From Nemertoderma westbladi (lineage: Eukaryota; Xenacoelomorpha; Nemertodermatida; Nemertodermatidae): DNA of 23,029 nt. The notes under the pieces were generated by a model, which had not been told where the DNA came from, made no database searches, and saw only the letters and a program-made list of their open reading frames with translations. The DNA is taken from contig JAUCBJ010000925.1 in NCBI GenBank assembly GCA_032718475.1, positions 1-23,029 of the forward strand, written 5' to 3'. How positions within the stretch are numbered: the first letter of the stretch is position 1; the number at the start of each line of letters is the position of its first letter. This document shows, piece by piece, positions 1 through 10,530 of this stretch. A program made the position numbers and the translations under genes.

Positions 1-861
1 TCTCATTATTATTGATACTGAAACTAAATACTTAGGTGTACAACACTGACATCAGCACTTTAATTAAGTAGTAGTAGATAGGCATTGCATTGCATCGCTT
101 TGATGATAACAAACAATATTACACTTAACACAAAAGTCCTGGGTTACTTTTAAATTGGTTTATAAGATATCTATGAATTCAATTCCGTAAGCCAAGTGTT
201 ATACGTTAGTAAAGCAATAATCAGTTTAATAAACATAAGATTCTAAGATACAAACTGCTCAACGGTAGAATTTAGAAAATACATATAAATTATTATTTTT
301 TGTAGATTAATTTTTAACATTTTTTCAGGAGTTATTATTGTGTACATTTTTATTTTATTTTTTTTAAACAAAATTTATTTATTCAACAATCAACAGTAAA
401 AACTTGCAACGAATCCTAACAATGAAGAAGAGGAAAACAACAAGACACCAAAAACACTATCACAAGAACAAGGTCAAGAAATAAAATTAAATCAAGAAAT
501 TCAAAATATAAAAAATATACAAGAAATAAAATATTGAGACAGCCAGCCGCTGGACTGGAGGTGGGCTGCACGGCTAGTTGGACGACATGACGACGGTCTT
601 GTGTCATCCCCTCAAACGCGTGGTCGAATAGGACTTTCTCCCGGGGCTGCCATTCAGCTCGGCTTGTTTTCCGAGCATAAGGCACTCAAATGTGTGGTGC
701 TATAGTAAACTCCTCCTCCCCCATGATGGCACTCTGGAGTAGTAGTTGTGTCCCCCCAGCCTTTGATGCAGTATTAGGAATGAAGGGGGCGGTCCTCTAG
801 TATTCACTTCGATGTTGGAGTTGTTAATTTCTCGTTAGGTTTTAGTATTAAGGATTGATCG
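1..861. other. AT-rich non-coding stretch, no gene recognised
   Basis: I found no gene here. It is probably intron or flank of the alpha-tubulin gene whose next exon starts at 1022, because that exon begins mid-protein and needs upstream exons. Bases 540-800 are clearly richer in G and C than the flanks. A minus-strand frame is open there (416-685), but it ends in a hydrophobic low-complexity tail and resembles no family I know; a decayed mobile element is possible. At about 80-94 the 15-mer TAGATAGGCATTGCA also occurs inside the LTRs of the retrotransposon at the right end. Confidence 0.5.
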
Positions 862-915
862 GCCCCAGTGGCTCAGATGGCAGAGCGTGGGACTTGGAAT
901 CTTTGCGCGATTTCA
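862..915 (+). repeat. tRNA-like SINE head, truncated
   Basis: The stretch has a clear RNA polymerase III A box (TGGCTCAGATGG) followed by a possible anticodon-like loop (CTTGGAA). No B box (GGTTCGANNC type) follows at the expected distance and the stems pair poorly, so this is not a working tRNA gene. The simplest reading is a 5' scrap of a tRNA-derived SINE inside the tubulin intron. Chance resemblance cannot be excluded. Confidence 0.4.
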
Positions 916-1021
916 CGCATGTTTAATATCGTATCTCATCTCATAGGCTCAGACTATGAGATACATTATTTAATTATTGTTTTACAGTTATTGTGTACCG
1001 GTATTTTGTTTCATTTTCTAG

Positions 1022-2735
<1,714 letters not shown>

Positions 2736-2987
2736 GTTCAACGGGCTGTCTGCATGTTGAGTAACACTACGGCTATTGCTGACGCCTGGGCTAGGTTAGA
2801 TCACAAGTTCGATCTGATGTACCAGAAACGAGCGTTCGTACATTGGTACGTCGGCGAGGGGATGGAAGAGGGGGAGTTTAGCGAGGCTCGGGAGGACCTC
2901 GCGGCTCTGGAGAAGGACTACGAGGAGGTCGCCTTGGAGTCGGGGGGCGATGAGGATGGCGATGTAGAAGGTGACGAAGAGTATTAA
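2736..2987 (+). CDS. Alpha-tubulin, terminal coding exon with EEY tail
   Basis: This exon encodes the last 83 residues of alpha-tubulin, from [20 protein letters not shown] to a TAA stop at 2985-2987. It contains the conserved helix H11-H12 region ([20 protein letters not shown]) and the acidic tail that projects from the microtubule. The tail is [16 protein letters not shown]. The terminal Glu-Glu-Tyr is the substrate of detyrosination and tyrosination, and the glutamates are likely polyglutamylation sites (family knowledge). The acceptor is AACTAG at 2735. Joined to the upstream exon, it gives the usual ~450-residue C-terminus. No exact AATAAA is seen in the next ~600 bases, so the polyadenylation signal is unclear. 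Confidence 0.96.
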   Translation, partial: VQRAVCMLSNTTAIADAWARLDHKFDLMYQKRAFVHWYVGEGMEEGEFSEAREDLAALEKDYEEVALESGGDEDGDVEGDEEY

Positions 2988-3170
2988 TGTAGTGATTCGT
3001 ATTAATTCTAACTGAATTACAATAGATCGGTTGGATTACCTTCGCTTCTGTTACATAAATATCGCTCAGTTTTATCGGTTTATTATATTTGGAACATATC
3101 AGTTGTATTTTTGATGCCCATATGCAATATTTATAATCCCTGTTCTTTTGATTTTAATGCGACATTAATA

Positions 3171-3584
3171 TTGAAGGGCTGAGCATAAAAAGGTCCTATG
3201 TGACATTTTCTTAGAATCAGAGTTATACTCATACAGAGGTCCTATGAGACCTAAGTTAACTTACCAATAAGGTTCTGAGATCATATGAACAATACTGTCT
3301 GATATCCTGGAGTAAAATAGTTCTACGTACAGTAAAAATCGCATAGACATAAACTAAAAAGGTCTTATGTACAATACTGCCTCTGATTATGAGAAACAAT
3401 TTTGAAGTTTTTTGAAATTTTTTTTTCAAGGTAAAGATTTTGAAGTACATCTATGTACTTGCATGCAAAAATACAGAATGCCAACACCAACTGTAATAAT
3501 GTGTAGGTAAAAAAAACGCAAAAGGGTGATTATCTCAGAATGACACTTTGTTCTGATAGGACGTTTTTATGGTTAGCCCTTCAA
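3171..3584. mobile_element. Small TIR element (MITE) downstream of tubulin
   Basis: The left end starts TTGAAGGGCTGAGCATAAAA and the right end, reverse complemented, starts TTGAAGGGCTAACCATAAAA. The match runs on through GTCCTAT, about 27 bases in all with a few mismatches. The ~414-bp interior has repeats of the motif GGTCYTATG and no transposase frame. The flanks (..TTAATA and TTTATC..) give no clear target duplication, so the superfamily is open. It begins 184 bases after the tubulin stop and may fall within that gene's 3' untranslated region. Confidence 0.6.
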
Positions 3585-4056
3585 TTTATCACTGATGTTT
3601 TAAGTTAAATGTAATTTAGATTATTTTCTTCCAACGAAAACTTTCGATATATTTTCTGATTTAGTGTTATAGGTTAAGAAAGTTAGTTGATTTGTAAACG
3701 TTTGTTGAAACTTTCTATAGTAATGTATTTTAGTAGTCCTGTAAAAATTAGCTAAAAATTACCTTCTTTGAGCTTCGAACTCTAATTGTTGAAGGTTTAA
3801 TATTTTTACATGTAGTAAATTATATTATTAATAGTTCTTCGTAATAATTTTATATATATTTAGCTGGTAATTGCTCGTAATTATACGGTAATAAATAATT
3901 ATAATATTTAAATGGTATTGTTTCCCTGGTTGGTGCTGTGGATTAATGTTGTATTTCATGTGTTCAGTAACTTACAAATAACATTTAGATGAAAACATTT
4001 TAATTTTCATTAATTATATTTCAACTTTTTTTTGCGTATTTGAATCTCAGCGGTAA
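3585..4056. other. AT-rich non-coding stretch
   Basis: No gene, RNA or clear repeat was seen. The sequence is strongly AT-rich, especially 3780-3920. Confidence 0.5.
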
Positions 4057-4200
4057 TCTGTCTCGAATCAGCCCATGACTTTCTTGAGACGCATCTTAAA
4101 GGACACTGGCCTTGAAGATGCGGATGATCTAGCAAATGTCATGGGTGATAGGGAGTTGTGGCGGTGCAATTTTGTTGACAAGCCGGCACAGCATTCTTGA
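4057..4200 (+). pseudogene. C-terminal fragment of a LINE (non-LTR retrotransposon) protein
   Basis: A frame open from 4057 to a TGA at 4198-4200 reads through TFLRRILKDTGLEDADDL and MGDRELWR. Many animal LINE open reading frames end with this pattern: a short basic stretch, a KDTGL segment, then a DRxxWR motif just before the stop. A stop lies immediately upstream (4054) and no reverse transcriptase precedes it, so this is a 5'-truncated relic. The family is recognised from pattern memory, not alignment; the clade is not assigned. Confidence 0.5.
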
Positions 4201-4309
4201 AAATGCAGCTGCAATGCAGCATGCCGATCCTAGTAGTAGTAGTCTCGAATAGGTAGTTGGTAAGGGGCCATCCATAAATGACGTCACTCCCAAATATGTC
4301 TCAATTTCC

Positions 4310-4730
4310 TCAATGTTAAATTCTCAATTTAGGGAAAGGAGCAGGTTACAGTGGCACGTTATTTTAACGCAATAATTTTATTGTCCGTTTAAATCCTTGT
4401 TTTGGCACCGGCATAGTGAAACCAACTGTCCGACAGACCAGAAATCAACAAATTTTGAATGTTTTGGCATAGGCATGTTGAAATCAATTGTCTGACAGTC
4501 CAGAATTCAGCAGTCTGACAGTTTGAAGAAATACATACATAAAAAGTCATTAAAAGGACAACAAAAGTCATTAAAGGGACAACAAAAGTCATTATGCACA
4601 ATTCGTAAAAAAAAGGAGGACAAAAAAAGTCAAATAAAAGGACATAAAAAATCACTGCCTTATTTTAACACCAAAACAATAACACAATAGAACAGGTTAC
4701 AGTTTTATTTTTGAGAATAATCAGCTGTTA
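4310..4730. repeat. Dispersed repeat interrupted by an insertion
   Basis: The flanks of this segment (4326-4368 and 4660-4715) match a continuous stretch inside the hAT element at about 9254-9340. They share GGAGCA-GTTACAGTG, then GTTATT, ACCAAAACAATAA and GTTACAGTTT. This shows a dispersed repeat family with two copies in the window. The copy here is split by an extra ~290 bases, annotated separately. Confidence 0.6.
4369..4659. mobile_element. Unclassified ~291-bp insertion with 10-bp flanking duplication
   Basis: The insertion is bounded by direct repeats TTATTTTAAC at 4359-4368 and 4660-4669, consistent with a 10-bp target duplication, and the related copy near 9285 lacks it. The ends (GCAATAATTT and AATCACTGCC) are not inverted repeats. 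Inside are a ~60-bp duplicated block (TGTTTTGGCA at about 4400 and 4461) and about 2.5 copies of a 21-base unit (AAAAGTCATTAAAGGGACAA type, about 4543-4596). There is no coding frame. The element type is unknown. Confidence 0.55.
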
Positions 4731-4775
4731 TTTACGTCGAATTCCCCTGGAGAGGGATGAATTTTTATTGCGTCC

Positions 4776-4778
<3 letters not shown>

Positions 4779-4810
<32 letters not shown>
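4779..4810. repeat. Poly(C) run of 32 bases
   Basis: An uninterrupted run of 32 C (poly-G on the other strand). Such tracts can form i-motif and G-quadruplex structures, and their length is often unreliable in assemblies. Confidence 0.95.
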
Positions 4811-4956
4811 TACTGTATCTGGTAAATGGCGGTAGGTGATAATCGACTTAAATACCAGCTGATAACTATTGCTACCAGTGCCGTCGTACTCTGCTGTAGT
4901 CTATCGAACAATATGCTAAAGTCTTCAACTCAAGATGTTATTTTGTACGATATTTC

Positions 4957-4962
4957 TTTAAT
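4957..4962 (-). terminator. Possible polyadenylation signal for the SMKR1-like gene
   Basis: On the minus strand this reads ATTAAA, the common variant poly(A) signal, about 165 bases after the stop codon. No better AATAAA on this strand is closer. Such hexamers are frequent in AT-rich DNA, so support is weak. Confidence 0.3.
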
Positions 4963-5127
4963 ATAGATAAATAATTTATATAAGTGTTAAATTTACAAAC
5001 ATAAATATCCAATAAATTATTCTTGTGATGTGAATAAACAATTCAAGTAATTTAAGGTCATGATAAAGTATAAAAGGTGAGTTAATCAGATCAAATTTAT
5101 ATTCAAAGTGAGTTAATGTGGGAGAAA

Positions 5128-5412
5128 CTATTTCTTCTTTTTTCCTTTTTTTCCCTTCTTCTTTTTCTTTCCGCCACCTTGCCACCCAAAGCCCCTGCCT
5201 TGAAGGAATTCCGTGGCGTTGTGGAACACGTAATAGGCGTTAAACATTGCGGCTGGCGACATCGGATCAGGTTCTTTCGGCCTATCCAGTCCAGGGGGGG
5301 CCGATTTACTTCGCTTTCCAGACTTCTTGCCGGACTTTTTGCCAGACTTTTTACCGGATTTTTTCTTGCCACCGGCCGCTGCGCTCTTGGCTTTGCGTTT
5401 TTTCGGAGGCAT
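5128..5412 (-). CDS. SMKR1: Small lysine-rich protein 1 (SMKR1-like), complete single exon
   Basis: A 94-residue protein starting at a true ATG (5412-5410) and ending TAG (5130-5128). It has three parts: a Lys-rich N-terminus with four tandem KKSG repeats (about residues 17-34), a conserved core (MSPAAMFNAYYVFHNATEFL at 51-70 followed by RGFGW), and a Lys/Gly C-terminal tail. The core matches the SMKR1 family, whose human member has SPAAMLNLYYIAHN and RGFHW. The human protein is shorter (about 65 residues, from memory); both basic arms are longer here. The molecular function of the family is not established. The strong basic arms suggest binding to nucleic acid or another acidic partner, but that is inference. 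The whole frame is uninterrupted, so no coding intron is needed. Confidence 0.85.
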   Translation of the reverse strand: MPPKKRKAKSAAAGGKKKSGKKSGKKSGKKSGKRSKSAPPGLDRPKEPDPMSPAAMFNAYYVFHNATEFLQGRGFGWQGGGKKKKKGKKGKKKK

Positions 5413-7032
5413 GTCCCCCCTGTTTTATTAAAAAATTAGAAATTCAGTGCGGTTTTACGTTAACATATCCCCCTTATCCTGCTGTTTTTTTTTTACCAAC
5501 ATTGAGTAGTACATTCAGCATTAGCAAGCCAACCACTAAACCGGTACAGCGTTGCCCAATAAAACTCGTCGGAATTTCAATAACAGTCCGCCCTCCCTAT
5601 GTGCAGTCGATATTTAGTTGAAAATGATGTTAATTAAACTTTATCAATAAAACACATTAGAGCTGAGCAGTTTTGATAAATACTACAGTGAAACTGAACC
5701 CTACTGGACCCGTGTCTAGTACAGTACAGGTACTTTAGGTTAAATAGATTTACATAGACCTGACTACGTACTGTATATAATATGTATGTCGGCCTACCTA
5801 CTACTGTATGTACCTTAATTTATATGAGTAAAAACTAGAAATTTCGCTTTGTAGTTTCCTAAGTAGCAACAATTATTTTTTACTGTATTTTAATTTGGTT
5901 ATGTAAGTTTTTTTGAATATATGTAGCATTTAGGTGTATTTAAAATCGATCCCTTTTATATCGCACAGCTAGTTCGGTATATACAGTATGTTCAATTTAA
6001 TACTAGTTTTTCCTTAAAGCAAGTCAAATTATATAAAATCCAATAACACGTTTGGTTTACTACTGTAGTTGTATAATCTTATTGCTATCCTGCTCTATAC
6101 TGTACTGTTACTTAGACTGTATTTAAATCGATAATGACAATGCAACACGAATGTCTTGTTCACTACTCAACGCACTGACTACATGCAATGCAAATGCATA
6201 AGAGCAACATTAATGTAGTTTATCACTCGTTACTTGTACACATTAATAAATTAATAACTATATTGTAAGGTAGGTTCTAATTTGTAAACATACTATCAAC
6301 TTAATTGGAAAAAAATAGGATTTACGTACAGTATTACAATAATATGTATTACAGGTTTGTGCTAAAATGCACGAGCAACAATGAACAACGTACAATGAAC
6401 TGTTGAACGATCATCAGGGTTATGATAGATTAATTACAAAATGTTATTAGCTCCGAATAACATAGGCCTTTTATATTAATATGTTACATTGGGAGCTGGC
6501 AATCTCCAATGTTTTTGTTCCTATTAATCGTTGCCTTATTCCCCCCATGGCAACGACACCACAATGCAATTAGTATTCCTAATGGTGGGAAATTTAAATC
6601 AGTTATTCAGCCCTCTCTGCCATTTCATAGGCAGATAACAAGGTGTACTAAATAACAGGTCATGCCATGCAGCGAGCGGAATGCTGAAATTAGCGTGGGC
6701 CGATGGTTTATAGCAAGCTGTATACAGGTATAGGCCTACTCCTGTACTCCAGTACTGCAGTAATACACATGCCATATAGCAGTAAACAAAGTTTTGCATT
6801 TACAGAAATACTAATAAATAATGAAAATATTGATTCTGGTAGGCCTATTATTTAATTTTATTATTATTTATTAGGTAATGAGTAATTTTACTATAGTCTG
6901 GTTTGGCAGTCTGGTACTGTAGTGGTGGTAGTTGTAGGGTTAAGGTTTAGGTTACCGGCCGACCGGCAACCAACCGGTAGGCCTACTGGACTACTTCTCA
7001 GTATAATCTCAGTAATAATAAATAATGCAGTA
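5413..7032. other. Long gene-free stretch, includes SMKR1-like upstream region
   Basis: No convincing gene. The first ~200 bases are the likely promoter and 5' leader of the minus-strand SMKR1-like gene; they contain GTTGCCCAAT at 5551-5560, which holds an RFX-type half-site (GTTGCC) overlapping a CCAAT-like element. The rest is AT-rich with many short TACTGTA and AGGCCTA motifs. A widely spaced GTTGCC/GGCAAC inverted pair lies at 6530-6554, too far apart for a classical X-box. Confidence 0.5.
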
Positions 7033-7435
7033 ATGGGAAGAAAATGCAGTGTTGGAGGTTGTAGTACTGGATACATGCCGATTCAGAGAGACGACCCTGT
7101 ACAGGCAGACAAGTAAAAGAAAAAATGCCAGTATACAGGCAGACAGGTATATGGGTTTCCAAGTGACAATGCTCTTTGTCAGCTCTGGATTGAACGGCTA
7201 GGCCTACCTAATATCGTTAATATCACAGATATTACCGTGAACATGGGAGTCTGTAGTCAACACTGGCCAGTAGTATTTGCGAGAAAGACAGTGCGAGGGG
7301 GTGCAGTGGTTCCAACAGAACCTCCATCTAATTTCTGGATGTAACACCAAGTTGTATTCCGACTCCGCCTCCAAATCCTCGCCCGACATCTACCACTCCA
7401 TTAGAGTCACGGAGGAATCAATGAGAATGAGACAC
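7033..7435 (+). pseudogene. Broken THAP-domain sequence
   Basis: From ATG 7033 the frame reads MGRKCSVGGCSTGY, the start of a THAP zinc-finger domain (C2CH, DNA-binding). It hits an in-frame TAA at 7114-7116. The same frame then resumes with VYGFPSDNALCQLWIERL, followed by VCSQHWP (the C-x2-H pair) and PTEPPSNF, which corresponds to the conserved THAP box. A second stop follows at 7342-7344, but a shifted frame continues as a proline-rich linker (CIPTPPPNPRPTSTTP). So there are at least two lesions. Near the first, a TACAGGCAGACA motif is duplicated (about 7100 and 7134), suggesting a small duplication. THAP domains occur in cellular regulators and in P-element-type transposases; no transposase domain follows, so the origin is open. 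Confidence 0.7.
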
Positions 7436-7985
7436 CTCCAATGTTATTTAGTGTCTGGTTGGAGATGTGTGCATTGTACTTGACACAATGAACCCGGCGT
7501 AGCATTCTTGTGAATGTGCCATCCAGAGATTTGGTGTCCTCAGCAGTTAGAGCCCAGCATGGACTCCCATAGAGGAGGAGTACTGGAACTACTGTTGCTC
7601 TAAATAATTGGACCTTAAGTTTCCGATTAATTCTCTGTGACTTCCAAATCCTGGAAAGCCTATCTGCCTATTCAAGGAGCTGCCCGTGCCTTTCCCTTAC
7701 AGCCTTCCGTATTCGAAAGTCCTCACCTGACTTCCGGATCCATGATCCCAGCTATTCCCAGGTAACAGAAGTCGTCCACATGCTCAAGCATGCTTTCTTT
7801 TGAGCTTATGCTCATCCGGTCAGAGACTTGCTGAGGACTTTCAAAGTTAACTGTCAAAATTTTGGTCTTATTGGAGTTAATATAAAGACCAACACTAGAA
7901 GCTGCCTGTTCTAACAGTCGAATGAGCTGAGGAGCCGTTGGCTCCCTCTAGTGATTCTGAGAGTACTCCTAAGTCATCGGCAACA
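7430..7985 (-). pseudogene. Decayed LINE reverse-transcriptase fragment
   Basis: Read on the minus strand from about 7985 leftward, short frames give VADDLGVLSESLEGA (the (Y/F)xDD-type catalytic segment), SVGLYINSNKTKILTVNF, then VDDFCYLG, and further on KVQLFRATVVPVLLYG followed by MLRRV. This order (catalytic DD, GL-IN-KT, FCYLG, LLYG) is the C-terminal half of non-LTR retrotransposon reverse transcriptase. Several stops and frameshifts break it, and the N-terminal half of the domain is absent to the right. It is an old, 5'-truncated copy abutting the THAP remnant; the left boundary is approximate. Confidence 0.75.
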
Positions 7986-8361
7986 GTACGAGGCAGACAC
8001 TACCGTACCTGTACCCTGCCAGCCGGCTGCCTGAGCCCGCTGCTGCCATGATTTCTACAAATCTTACCGGTAAATGTAACGTAAAGTTTTCTTCAGCCGT
8101 TCCGTTAGGCAAGGTCAGTAAGAGTATAGAAAGGGATCGCAGACACAGCATTACGCACAAAGACTGACGACTCATTTCCCCAGAATTATACCTACCATTA
8201 ATAAGACTGCAATGCAAGTAGCACATAAATCTCTAAAATCTCAGATCCCGTATCTTTTTGAAATAACTTGGATTCATCTATTACTGTATATATTAGGAAC
8301 ATAAAATCCTTTCCGATCTATGTAAAAACGCGAAAAAAACATATTTTCGATATTTTTCGAT
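7986..8361 (+). promoter_or_regulatory. Upstream region of the UBXN1-like gene
   Basis: No gene seen. As the DNA directly before the UBXN1-like ATG it should hold the promoter and 5' leader. No TATA box at a convincing position is visible. The bases just before the ATG contain a direct repeat of TTTTCGATAT (about 8343-8362). Confidence 0.4.
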
Positions 8362-8575
8362 ATGGCTGATGACAGCGTTCCCCAACTTATGTTTGTTTCC
8401 CAATTAATGGAGATGGGATTCGCGAAAAATAGAGCTGAGAAAGCCATACTTATAACTGGTAACAATTCTGTAGAGCGCGCCATGGATTGGTTGTTTGAAC
8501 ACCAAGGGGACCAAGATATTGATGAACCTTATGTCCCACCCAAGGGACACGTACTCGGTGTGGGAGTCAGTGGTG
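8362..8575 (+). CDS. UBXN1: UBXN1-like protein, first coding exon (UBA domain)
   Basis: The ATG at 8362 (G at -3 and +4, a good start context) opens a 71-codon exon. Residues about 5-48 form a UBA domain with the MGF loop (LMEMGFAKNRAEKAI) and AMDWLFEHQGD. They are followed by DIDEPYVPPKGHVLG, which matches the UBXN1/SAKS1 N-terminus (family pattern: AMDWLMEHEDDPDVDEP...GHILG). UBXN1 proteins bind ubiquitin through UBA and the p97/VCP ATPase through a C-terminal UBX domain, linking ubiquitylated cargo to p97. The exon ends in phase 1 at a GGTGAGT donor (GT at 8576). The UBX domain is not in the window. Confidence 0.85.
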
Positions 8576-9604
8576 GTGAGTTTATTCTGAATCCCAAACT
8601 CTCAGACGTTCCAGAATCATTATTTATTTGATTTTATATTGATCCTCCATAGTCGTGTTAATATTTTGTATTTGTTTATTTTATGTTATATTACCGCGGT
8701 ACCCCATTAATTATATATTAGTCCCTAAAAAGGCTGTACTGCACCGCCTGACTTTGCCCAGGATTTATATTGATTAATTAGTAATTAATTAATTATTAAT
8801 CAATTAACTCTAGTGCTAGTAGTAGAACAGCACTGTGTTGGTTTTTTATTAATAAATTTTCACTTTTCAGATTTTTCAACCCAGTTTCGTCATATTCATA
8901 AAAAAAATACTATGCATTACTTGAACCAGTTGTGCTGTGTGTTAGGGATGTCCCGGAATCGATATTTTGATTTCGGCCGGAACCGGAACCGGAATTCAAC
9001 ATGCCGGAATATTCCGGCCGGAATTCCGGCCGGAACCGGAATTTTCTACAATTAGTGAAATACACTAAATGACCCAGGAAATTTTATAATTTTTTATGAA
9101 ACAAATGAATTTTTTTGAATTTCTACAGTAAGTTTGTTAATGAGATGAATCAGAACTTTGGGGGAATTAAGGTGGGTGGAGTGGAGAATGACCTGAGCTG
9201 TTTGTTACGGCCTATCGCGTCATTAGGTCCTTTGGTGCAATATCCTGGTGTCTTTAAGGAAAAGGAGCATGTTACAGTGACATGTTATTCGAACCAAAAC
9301 AATAAACAAGACCAATAGTATATGTTACAGTTTAATTATTGCTGGGAATAAATAGATTTATGGTAAGAAATTGATTTGCTGTAAATAGAAACAAAACTAC
9401 TATATTATGCAGCACCTAAGACGCAGAACTGAACTAACGACCACTGGCAGGACCTGTACGTATTGTAATAACGTTTTATATTTATATTAGTTTTAGGTTA
9501 AAGTAGTAATTGTAATTGTGTTAATCGTTAATCGAGTTTCATTGCTAACTTTACAAGGTTAGCAATTTATTTAACCTCCTGTAATTATCATATTATTTAA
9601 TAAT

Positions 9605-9705
9605 TAATGCAAAGTAAAATATTATAAAATCAATGTAAAATAATTTAAATTCAATGTAAAATATTGTAAGATCAATGTAAAATAATGTAAATTCAATCTA
9701 AAAAC
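9605..9705. repeat. Short AT-rich tandem repeat (~20-22-bp unit, about 4.5 copies)
   Basis: The unit alternates forms such as ATCAATGTAAAATAATTTAA and ATTCAATGTAAAATATTGTA. It lies inside the hAT element. Confidence 0.75.
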
Positions 9706-9743
9706 GGCCATTTTATAAGCAAATTGGAAAAACCACCCGCTAA

Positions 9744-10097
9744 GGCCCGTGCTCCACTGGTAAGTCTTATGTAGTCTTAGTCAGAATAAATTATGGAACA
9801 CATTGGTTTCAATGTTGCGTCTCCAGCGTCTCCAATGGTAAATCGTAAGTTATGACTGTGATTATGTCCCATGTTCCATCTTTTGGCATATGAATCATGT
9901 GTTATATCCGGCAAGATGCCTCTGATTGGTTACTTTGGGTATAATAAATATGCAGTAAATGTGAGACGCACCTTATTTTTTTTATCAAATGACTTATGAC
10001 TTGTGTTACCAATGGAGCAAGGAGGCATTCATTTTGACATTCTGACTAAGACAATATCTGAAAATGACTTACGACTTACCAGTGGAGCACGGGGGCC
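9744..10097. mobile_element. PIF/Harbinger-type MITE, 354 bp, nested in the hAT element
   Basis: Terminal inverted repeats begin GGCCCGTGCTCCACTGGTAA on the left; the right end, reverse complemented, begins GGCCCCCGTGCTCCACTGG, a two-base length difference near the tip. The element is flanked by TAA on both sides (9741-9743 and 10098-10100), the 3-bp TWA duplication characteristic of PIF/Harbinger. Inner copies of the end motif (CCAATGGTAAATC near 9834; TTACCAATGGAGC near 10006) make the whole element largely self-complementary. There is no coding sequence. Confidence 0.8.
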
Positions 10098-10143
10098 TAA
10101 TGATGCATTTCATAAAAGATCTTCAGAACGACAAAGGGGTTAC

Positions 10144-10169
10144 TAATTTACATTAGTTAATGTAAATTA
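10144..10169. repeat. Perfect 12-bp inverted repeat with 2-base loop
   Basis: TAATTTACATTA is followed by GT and then its exact reverse complement. It lies inside the hAT element and is AT-rich; a cruciform or hairpin is possible, but no function is indicated. Confidence 0.8.
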
Positions 10170-10350
10170 AAAGGGTTATTTTGAATTGTATAATATGAAT
10201 ACTACTTAAGTGGTGTAACAGATGGTGGGACCATTTTAGTTTGATTACCAGGTAAAAAAAATTTGGAAATGTGTTACATACCCATCAAGACTGAATTCGC
10301 TGTAATAAACAGGGTGGCTGTGAATTTTCCCTCGTTAGATAGGTTAGTTA

Positions 10351-10530
10351 GGTTCCACCTTGGTGTAGTGGTTGCATTGATTTCCAATCTATCTGAAGGT
10401 CGTGGGTTCGATCCCTGTATGTGTACCAAGGCAGTTTTCGATTCGGCACGAATGGTTTGAAGGCATCTATGCCTAGCAACCTTAAATGTTAGCTCTAACG
10501 GTCGAAGAAAACTTTATTTCTATACGTTTT
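10351..10530 (+). mobile_element. tRNA-derived SINE
   Basis: The head has an A box (TGGTGTAGTGG at 10361) and a B box (GGTTCGATCCC at about 10405), the internal polymerase III promoter. The anticodon-loop region (TTTCCAA) resembles tRNA-Gly(TCC). The would-be acceptor stem pairs at only about four of seven positions, so it is not a working tRNA. An unrelated body follows, to about 10530. The SINE lies inside the hAT element. The right boundary is approximate. Confidence 0.65.

Noticed and set aside
416-685. 89-residue minus-strand frame
   Set aside because: It ends in low-complexity Phe/Leu-rich sequence from an AT-rich tract and has no recognisable domain.
4262-4310. TIR transposon end (GGGGCCATCCATAAATGACG)
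   Set aside because: It resembles ends of known animal DNA elements, but I found no matching inverted end to the right, so no element can be drawn.
5116-5439. Plus-strand frame over the SMKR1-like gene
   Set aside because: Antisense shadow: the Phe/Leu-rich sequence is the complement of lysine codons.
6530-6554. X-box (RFX site)
   Set aside because: GTTGCC and GGCAAC are separated by 13 bases; classical X-boxes have 0-3.
10144-10169. microRNA precursor
   Set aside because: A 12-bp stem with a 2-base loop is too short, and it lies in a transposon.
10351-10425. Functional tRNA gene
   Set aside because: A and B boxes are good, but the acceptor stem pairs poorly and a non-tRNA body follows, as in a SINE.
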